Shown here piece after piece: positions 7,104-11,271 of a stretch of 11,271 nucleotides of DNA. The stretch is from NCBI GenBank assembly GCA_040235505.1, contig JBECKW010000046.1:1-11271 (forward strand). Direction: 5' to 3'. The DNA is from JBECKW01 sp040235505 (GTDB lineage: Bacteria > Desulfobacterota > Desulfobacteria > Desulfobacterales > JAFDDL01). The notes beneath the pieces are model-generated. The model saw nothing but the letters and a program-made list of their open reading frames with translations. It ran no database searches and was not told where the DNA came from. Position 1 is the stretch's first letter. Every line of letters starts with the position of its first letter. The position numbers and the translations under genes were made by a program.

Positions 7104-7484
7104 TCATTGCCTCATTCTTCTATATCTTTCCACATCACCTGGGCGGTCGCTGACAACTGTCAGTTCATCCCGGCTTACCGAGACGTTTAGAATCACTATC
7201 TCCACGGAAGCGTCACCGTGCAGGATCTCGAACTTCACGCGCCCATCCTTTAAGCGCGTGTACTTTCCATTCACGGCCATTCCCTCATTGTCCACCGCAC
7301 TGAAGGATCCATCTTTTCTGAATTCCAATGTTGCGCTTTTGCCGACCTCCCGCCATGTCCCGATCATACCGGTCGAAGCTGCGCAGTGCATGAAAAAAAC
7401 ACAGACAAAAACCGCCAGCACGCGAAGGGCGGCTGATAGTTTTTTGTGCTCTTGCGCTGCAGACGGCAACGATGAAAACAGCAT
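7104..7484 (-). CDS. Small exported protein with lipocalin-like/DUF5640-type beta domain
   Basis: 126 residues from ATG 7484, chosen because AGGAGGG lies 9-10 nt upstream; an in-frame ATG at 7535 would add 17 residues with no such site. A long polar N-region leads into a hydrophobic core (LRVLAVFVCVFF) ending in MHCAAS. This may be a signal peptidase I site; the HC is a poor lipobox, so lipidation is uncertain. The mature part begins IGTWREVGKSATLEFRKDGS and continues with a G-x-Y-x-R turn pattern typical of small antiparallel beta-sheet domains in bacterial exported proteins of the GTW...F-x-DG-x-F type. Specific function unknown. It sits between the frameshifted membrane gene and the 199-residue exported protein. 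Confidence 0.75.
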   Translation of the reverse strand: MLFSSLPSAAQEHKKLSAALRVLAVFVCVFFMHCAASTGMIGTWREVGKSATLEFRKDGSFSAVDNEGMAVNGKYTRLKDGRVKFEILHGDASVEIVILNVSVSRDELTVVSDRPGDVERYRRMRQ

Positions 7485-7547
7485 CACAGAGATCCCTCCT
7501 GAGCAAGAAATGATTGTGAATGTTCCTTCCCTCATGTTGCTTGCGAC

Positions 7548-8091
7548 TCATGTGGACATCGGCAACAGGAATCGGAGCATGAAGTTGACAATGCTTCCAG
7601 TGCAAAAAAAGCTGGCCGGCAAGATACCCAGATATAGATAACCACTTGCGCCAGATGCGGTTTCATGAAAACCAGTCGCTGCTCCATATCTTTCGGTTGA
7701 GGCTCTCCCAGATTCAGCACCCGGAAATCATAAGCCCCTTTGCAGGTATGTCGTAGACCTTCATTTCCATTCTGACACGGGATAAAGTGGATGACCGGGC
7801 GCGGAACAAGGTCGAACGACCCTTCAGTGGTGTACCGACAGCTGTGCGCAGCTCAAAATTAGTCCTCGCGAAACGTCTTGTGAAGAGAGGCCCATCGACG
7901 CAAAGGACAACCCGACCCGCTTTACCGAACTCGATATATTGTTGCGCTACAAGTGGAACGGTCAGAATCTGCTTTTTAGCCCTCAACCGGATGACCTTCT
8001 TGATGAAATAAATGAGTAATACGATACCAAGGGCAAAAAATGGCGGTGATATCCAGAGGCCGTGACGGAAAAGAAAATCGAAAAATACCAT
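7548..8091 (-). pseudogene. Conserved membrane protein broken by two 1-nt frameshifts
   Basis: From ATG 8091 the frame gives an N-terminal helix (HGLWISPPFFALGIVLLIYF) and a soluble beta-rich domain with VVLCVDGP, FELRTAVGTPLKG and VYDIPAKG, then stops at TGA after GLMISGC. Skipping 2 nt (equivalent to one lost base) at about 7729-7733 restores FRVLNLGEPQPKDMEQRLVF and then MKPHLAQVVIYI. A second lost base near 7648-7652 restores LGILPASFFCTGSIVNF, a second membrane helix, ending at TGA 7548-7550. The rejoined protein resembles uncharacterised membrane proteins I recall with the pattern IPAKGLY..RV..LGEPQP....RLVF.RPHLAQ, which supports the repair. The start is ambiguous: GTG 8100 has AAAGGG 4 nt upstream, TTG 8103 is also in frame, ATG 8091 is the conventional choice. 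This is either a recent pseudogene or two base-calling errors. It is the first gene of the cluster. Confidence 0.75.
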
Positions 8092-8175
8092 GCTTGGCAC
8101 CAAACCCTTTTATCGGTTAGGGGATAGCGGTTTCTTTTCAGTTTTTCTGAGCCTATCGATAGTTTTTCCATTTAG

Positions 8176-8205
8176 AAAATACCATCCGCGCATACCTTAA
8201 AGCAA
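8176..8205 (-). promoter_or_regulatory. Possible vegetative promoter for the minus-strand cluster
   Basis: On the minus strand TTGCTT (8205-8200) and TATTTT (8181-8176) are 18 nt apart, each matching four of six consensus bases. It lies about 85 nt upstream of the first gene of the cluster. No sigma-54 element was found here. Weak evidence. Confidence 0.25.
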
Positions 8206-8640
8206 CTGTTTTTAAACAGGATCGCCTTTTTATCCGAAGAAGACCGGGCTATAAGATGTCGTAGGAAGTTCCGTGTGTCTGGTGGCAGACAGGTCTAGTG
8301 GGAATAAATAGTACCGGATTCTTAGGGGTCGGGAACGGCATTGATGGTGTAATCGATAGTTAAAGAATCATGGTTCAGAGGGCCAGGATTTGAATTAACC
8401 CTGAAAGGGGATAAAATCGCCTTAGCCACACTGGAGGTGAAAAGGGGGTGGCCCACCCACCCGCACAGCGAATCATGCCTCCGGTCTCTTTTTGGGAGAG
8501 GAAGTTTCATAATCGGTGTATGGGGGTGGCACCCTTTCCACTCCCGTTTTTAGTACATCTTTACATTCCAGCCGAAACATCAGTCGTTCAGAAGGCAAAG
8601 CCACTAAACTCTGACCTTGCCCTGAGGACAAGGATTTCTA
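8206..8640. other. Non-coding, apparently decayed stretch
   Basis: I see no credible gene here on either strand; the short open frames lack ribosome sites and protein-like composition. It contains small palindromes: CTGTTT-TT-AAACAG (8206-8219), TGTCTG-GTGG-CAGACA (8276-8291), GGGTGG-C-CCACCC (8446-8458) and an imperfect CCTTG...CAAGG (8615-8633), none followed by a T-run. Together with the IS-end-like motifs it looks like the residue of past insertions. Confidence 0.5.
8444..8544. mobile_element. IS21-like terminal repeat remnant (tentative)
   Basis: GGGGGTGGC occurs at 8444-8452 (then CCACCC) and 8522-8530 (then ACCCTTTCCACTCC), 78 bp apart in direct orientation, each followed by a CTCC-containing, T-rich stretch. 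Repeated GGTGGC(C/A)CA...CTCCG motifs are what I recall at ends of IS21-family elements. No istA/istB coding remains. This is pattern memory, not a verified match. Confidence 0.25.
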
Positions 8641-8646
8641 TATTAA

Positions 8647-8705
8647 ATGAGCAAGATTGGTGCCGAGCTCATAGCTGCCGTAGGTAGCAGATACCGCAAG
8701 GCTGT
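8647..8705 (+). pseudogene. 5' stub of a transposase gene (tentative)
   Basis: ATG 8647 opens MSKIGAELIAAVGSRYRKA, then continues only briefly (VIPCGM) to TAA. This start resembles the N-terminus of integrase-core transposases (MSK(I/V)GAELI..V..RY.., later a YHRKHA-type motif), the later parts of which are absent. Resemblance is from memory; the fragment is only about 19 recognisable residues, so the call is tentative. It lies in the gene-poor stretch before the broken ankyrin gene. Confidence 0.35.
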
Positions 8706-8730
8706 CATCCCCTGTGGTATGTAATGGTAA

Positions 8731-9312
8731 TTTCAAGCGTCAATCAAACATAAAATCACCTTACCCAATGGCCGACAGATATCCGGCCAAGGTACAACCG
8801 GAGCGGGAGCTATCGGTTTTCCAAATGTAACACGGGGGCAGGATCAAGCTGACACTGACAGCACTTCTCCGGACGTGGATAGTCTTATTTAAAATGGTGA
8901 TGTGGAACAATTACGAAAGGAATTAAAAAAGGGCTGGGCCCCAATATCCACATTCCTATATCGAACGGCTATGAGCTTCCTTTTTATTGAAGCCGTCGTT
9001 TACAACAATCTTGATATTGCCCATCTTTTACTGGAATTCGGGGCTGACATCAATGCAGTGAATTCGCTCCTGTTCAATGGACTTGACACGGCCATAACAT
9101 ATCGCAATACTGAGACCGTGAAATTCCTGTTGGAAGCGAGGGCGGAAATCTATCCGGGGGACGAGCAAAGGCTGACGCCGTTGAATCGTGCTATTCTTGA
9201 ATAGCACATTGAAATTGTTACGTTTTTACTTGAACCCGGTGAGGGCCCGTCTCCTCCCGAGAGTGATCAATCCCTTGCAAGATTACATGCTGACAGTGAG
9301 ACGACCAGCTAA
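8731..9312 (+). pseudogene. Ankyrin-repeat protein gene with two internal stop codons
   Basis: One reading frame carries protein-like sequence across two stops. Before the first stop it reads ...TSPDVDSLI; TAA is at 8890-8892; then NGDVEQLRKELKKG, the classic start of an ankyrin array, and NNLDIAHLLLEFGADINAVNS and NTETVKFLLEARAEI, i.e. about three ankyrin units, up to TPLNRAILE. TAG is at 9202-9204, then HIEIVTFLLEPG continues the next unit and the frame ends at TAA 9310-9312. Both stops are one substitution from Lys (AAA, AAG), which would suit the repeat consensus. The 5' limit is uncertain; the frame is closed at 8728-8730 and no convincing start was found. A GTG at 8902 could start a 100-residue remnant, but it lacks a good ribosome site. 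Ankyrin arrays mediate protein binding. Decay is the simplest reading. Confidence 0.7.
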
Positions 9313-9341
9313 ATCCGTAGGCTTTTAGATAAGGATTTCGA

Positions 9342-9989
9342 ATGAAACCAATATTATCAGGTCAAGACCGCAGTCGCTTGGATTTACGGATTGCCGACAC
9401 AGAAAAGCGTACTCAAACCCAAATTGTTCTGGCGCTTATCCAGCGCAGTGATACGTATGAGGAGTTGCCATGGAAAGCTTTCGCGCTGGGCGCGTCCATT
9501 TCCGGCTTGCTACTTCTTCTGCTGAACGGGTGGTTGTACGACTGGGGTCCGTATGTAACACCGATAATCATGGTGGTGGGCATGCTGGCATGTGGTGCTC
9601 TATTGGCATTGTTGACCGTTATATTCCAGCGATTTGCGAAATGCTTTTTATCCGACCATCGTGCTGAAGTGGAAGTGCAGCAATATGCAAAGTCATTATT
9701 CCTCGAGCGCGAATTGTTTGCCACCCAAAAAAGGGCAGGCATTCTCATTCTGGTCAGCTTGTTTGAGCGCCGCGTGGTTATTTTACCAGACAAGGGATTG
9801 GACGACCGTCTAAAAGAAGACGATATACAAAACATAATCGCGGCAATAATGCCATTGCTGAAACGAAAACAAATCAGCAAGGCGTTCGATGCCGGTTTGG
9901 ACCACCTATCTCGCATATTAACAACCTCCGCGCCATACACTGGTGATGACGAACTCCCCAACGAGATTATTGAAAAGGAGGGAGTATGA
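9342..9989 (+). CDS. Integral membrane TPM-domain protein
   Basis: 215 residues. The N-terminus (SRLDLRIADTEKRTQTQIVL) and C-terminal half (YAKSLFLERELFATQKRAGILILVSLFERRVVILPD, 116-150, then the terminal helices) form a TPM domain. Two membrane helices (about 45-64 and 73-96) are inserted within it, a layout common in the membrane-bound member of TPM gene pairs. ATG 9342 has AAGGA about 6 nt upstream. Its stop overlaps the next TPM gene's start by ATGA, implying translational coupling and a shared job at the membrane. TPM proteins occur with LemA and are linked to envelope maintenance and, in plants, photosystem II repair; biochemical activity in bacteria is unsettled. No lemA is present in this window; upstream is the broken ankyrin gene. 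Confidence 0.88.
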   Translation: MKPILSGQDRSRLDLRIADTEKRTQTQIVLALIQRSDTYEELPWKAFALGASISGLLLLLLNGWLYDWGPYVTPIIMVVGMLACGALLALLTVIFQRFAKCFLSDHRAEVEVQQYAKSLFLERELFATQKRAGILILVSLFERRVVILPDKGLDDRLKEDDIQNIIAAIMPLLKRKQISKAFDAGLDHLSRILTTSAPYTGDDELPNEIIEKEGV

Positions 9990-10933
9990 AGATACGATCA
10001 ATATTCCTGTTGCTCCCACTCATTCTGATAATGAACTCCTTGCTAGTCGCTGCGGACATTCCCTATCTCACAGGACGGATTACGGACAATGCACAGCTTT
10101 TATCCCCGGCCGTTAGCCAATCTTTGTCGGAACGTCTGAAAGCACATGAAGACTTAACCGGAAATCAGATTGCAGTGCTGACGATTCCAACGATTGGAGA
10201 TGAAAGCATTGAAGAATACGCCGGTGAGGTATTTCAAGAATGGAAACTTGGACAAAAAGGCAAAGATAACGGAATCTTGATTGTAATCGTTCCCAATGAT
10301 CGGCGGATGCGCATCGAAGTGGGGTATGGCCTTGAGGGGACACTCACTGATATGATGGCTGGGCGGATTATTCGCACAGAGATGACTCCCAAATTTAAAA
10401 ACGGAGACTATGATGGGGGCATCACTGATGGTGTCAGTGCCGTTATAAAGATTCTTGAAGGTGGCGTGTTACCCGAAGAAGCCATCGACAGCGATTCGGA
10501 GAAAACATCCGGATTCTTTCAGATGGAGGGGCCGGAGCTTTCTATTAAAGAACGTATTCTCATGGGGGGGTTTGTTTTTGGAATTATCGGATTGTTTACT
10601 GCGATCGCATTATTTGGGCCGGGATTCGGCTGGTTTCTCTACTTCTTCCTGATACCCTTCTGGGCCACGTTTCCGATCATTGTTTTGGGATCAAGCGGCG
10701 CATTTTATCTTTTTATCACCTATCTGATCGGATTCCCTGTGACAAAGCTGTTTTTACGAAGGACCGACTGGTATAAAAAGATTCATAAAGATTTTCGCAC
10801 CAAAGGCAAGGCTTCAATCGGCGGTTTCACGGTGCGATCCGGCGGTTCAGGCAGATCGTGGTCATCTGGAGGATCAAGTTTTTCAGGCGGAGGTGGATCG
10901 TCTGGTGGCGGCGGTGCGTCCGGTAGTTGGTAG
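9986..10933 (+). CDS. YgcG-like exported TPM-domain protein with Gly/Ser-rich tail
   Basis: 315 residues. A signal peptide (1-23, ending LLVAA) precedes a TPM domain (about 26-160) with the usual hallmarks: GRITDNAQLLS, TGNQIAVLTIPTIGDESIEEYA, KGKDNGILIVIV, RRMRIEVGYGLEGTLTD. A linker is followed by membrane helices (about 191-211, 215-235 and 232-252), a basic cytoplasmic-side segment, and a Gly/Ser-rich tail (281-315) ending SGSW. Translation starts at the ATGA overlap with the upstream TPM gene, with AGGAGGGAGT just before. The TPM domain should face the periplasm and the tail the cytoplasm or membrane surface, depending on helix number. Length and layout are ordinary for this family. Confidence 0.93.
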   Translation: MKIRSIFLLLPLILIMNSLLVAADIPYLTGRITDNAQLLSPAVSQSLSERLKAHEDLTGNQIAVLTIPTIGDESIEEYAGEVFQEWKLGQKGKDNGILIVIVPNDRRMRIEVGYGLEGTLTDMMAGRIIRTEMTPKFKNGDYDGGITDGVSAVIKILEGGVLPEEAIDSDSEKTSGFFQMEGPELSIKERILMGGFVFGIIGLFTAIALFGPGFGWFLYFFLIPFWATFPIIVLGSSGAFYLFITYLIGFPVTKLFLRRTDWYKKIHKDFRTKGKASIGGFTVRSGGSGRSWSSGGSSFSGGGGSSGGGGASGSW

Positions 10934-10996
10934 ACTGAATTTGATATTTTTTAAACACAGAGAAGCATAGGGTTGATGTGATTGTTGGGTTGGGGC

Positions 10997-11271
10997 TTAA
11001 CAAAGAGGGTCCAATTTCAATGGCTCTAACGGTCCAATAAAGTGAAGCCCTCTATGCAGCACCATATTGATAACCTTCATAAGCCATTCAAGCGACACCG
11101 GCTTCAGTAAAAATGCTCTGGCACCAACTTTATAGGCTTTCAATCGATTTTCAGGTAAATTGTGTCCAGTTAATATGATTACAGGGGGTCCACCTATGCG
11201 GTAAATAATCTCGGCCATTTCCAGACCATCCATACCTGGCTGGTTGATACCAGAGATGATTAAATCAAATG
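10997..11271 (-). CDS. Response-regulator receiver domain protein, partial at right edge, phosphoacceptor Asp replaced by Gly
   Basis: The minus frame is open to the right edge and ends at TAA 10997-10999; the N-terminus is outside. The visible 91 residues cover the second half of a receiver domain: FDLIISGINQPGMDGLEMAE, then PPVIILTGHN with the conserved Thr, GARAFLLKPV with the conserved Lys, and a final helix, ending shortly after (LDPLC). In canonical receivers the second strand reads L-I-I-S-D-x-x-M-P; here the Asp is Gly (GGT, one base from GAT). No output domain follows, so it is a stand-alone receiver or the C-terminal receiver of a larger protein such as a hybrid kinase. It is convergent with the TPM pair; the 63 nt between contain no clear terminator. 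Confidence 0.85.
   Translation of the reverse strand, partial: FDLIISGINQPGMDGLEMAEIIYRIGGPPVIILTGHNLPENRLKAYKVGARAFLLKPVSLEWLMKVINMVLHRGLHFIGPLEPLKLDPLC

Noticed and set aside
8276..8291. TGTCTG/CAGACA hairpin as a terminator
   Set aside because: No T-run on either side and no gene ending nearby; kept only as a palindrome.
8448..8687. Plus-strand 79-codon frame
   Set aside because: No ribosome site, no recognisable composition, and it overlaps the IS-like motifs and the transposase stub in another frame.
9202..9204. TAG in the ankyrin frame as a pyrrolysine codon
   Set aside because: The same gene has a TAA at 8890-8892 that such decoding would not explain, and ankyrin repeats have no known need for pyrrolysine. 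Decay is simpler.
1..11271. CRISPR array, tRNA, rRNA, toxin-antitoxin pair or phage genes
   Set aside because: No regularly spaced repeats, no cloverleaf or rRNA-like stretches, and no recognisable toxin, antitoxin or phage protein were seen on either strand.

Overview
The window looks like a chromosomal segment of an anaerobic Desulfobacterota-type bacterium (Desulfobacteraceae/Desulfosarcina-like). This is an inference from gene content: a large membrane heme-b/Fe-S/CCG oxidoreductase of the heterodisulfide-reductase-related class, a sigma-54 activator driving a divergent operon, and small conserved proteins I associate with that group. No rRNA, tRNA or CRISPR array is visible.

Left module (1-4753). 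A divergent regulatory pair is centred on an AT-rich intergenic region (2934-3187). On the minus strand, a metallo-beta-lactamase-fold hydrolase (1965-2933) is followed after 6 nt by a long membrane Fe-S oxidoreductase. The oxidoreductase runs off the left edge, occupies 1-1958 and is visibly more GC-rich than the rest. On the plus strand lies a GAF/AAA+/HTH sigma-54 activator (3188-4753). A good -24/-12 element (GG-N10-GC) at 3022-3037 points at the hydrolase operon. Clustered TTATGA/TCATAA repeats sit 55-115 bp upstream of it, the right place for activator binding. The oxidoreductase resembles EtfAB:(methyl)menaquinone oxidoreductases, so the unit may be an inducible electron-transfer module for acyl-CoA oxidation.

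Middle module (4832-8205). A probable bidirectional terminator separates the activator from a seven-gene minus-strand cluster with short gaps. In transcription order it holds: a membrane protein broken by two 1-nt frameshifts; a small exported beta-type protein; a secreted hypothetical; a three-helix membrane protein; a Cys-rich zinc-ribbon protein; an overlooked 43-aa membrane peptide; and an N-anchored hypothetical. None has a function I can name.

Decayed region (8206-9312). About 1.1 kb without intact genes. It holds short hairpins, two IS-end-like GGGGGTGGC motifs, a probable transposase 5' stub, and an ankyrin-repeat gene with two in-frame stop codons.

Right module (9342-10933). Two TPM-domain proteins overlap by ATGA: an integral membrane one, and an exported YgcG-like one with a Gly/Ser tail. 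No LemA gene, their frequent partner, is in the window. At the right edge a minus-strand receiver-domain protein (10997-11271, partial) carries glycine where the phosphoacceptor aspartate is expected.
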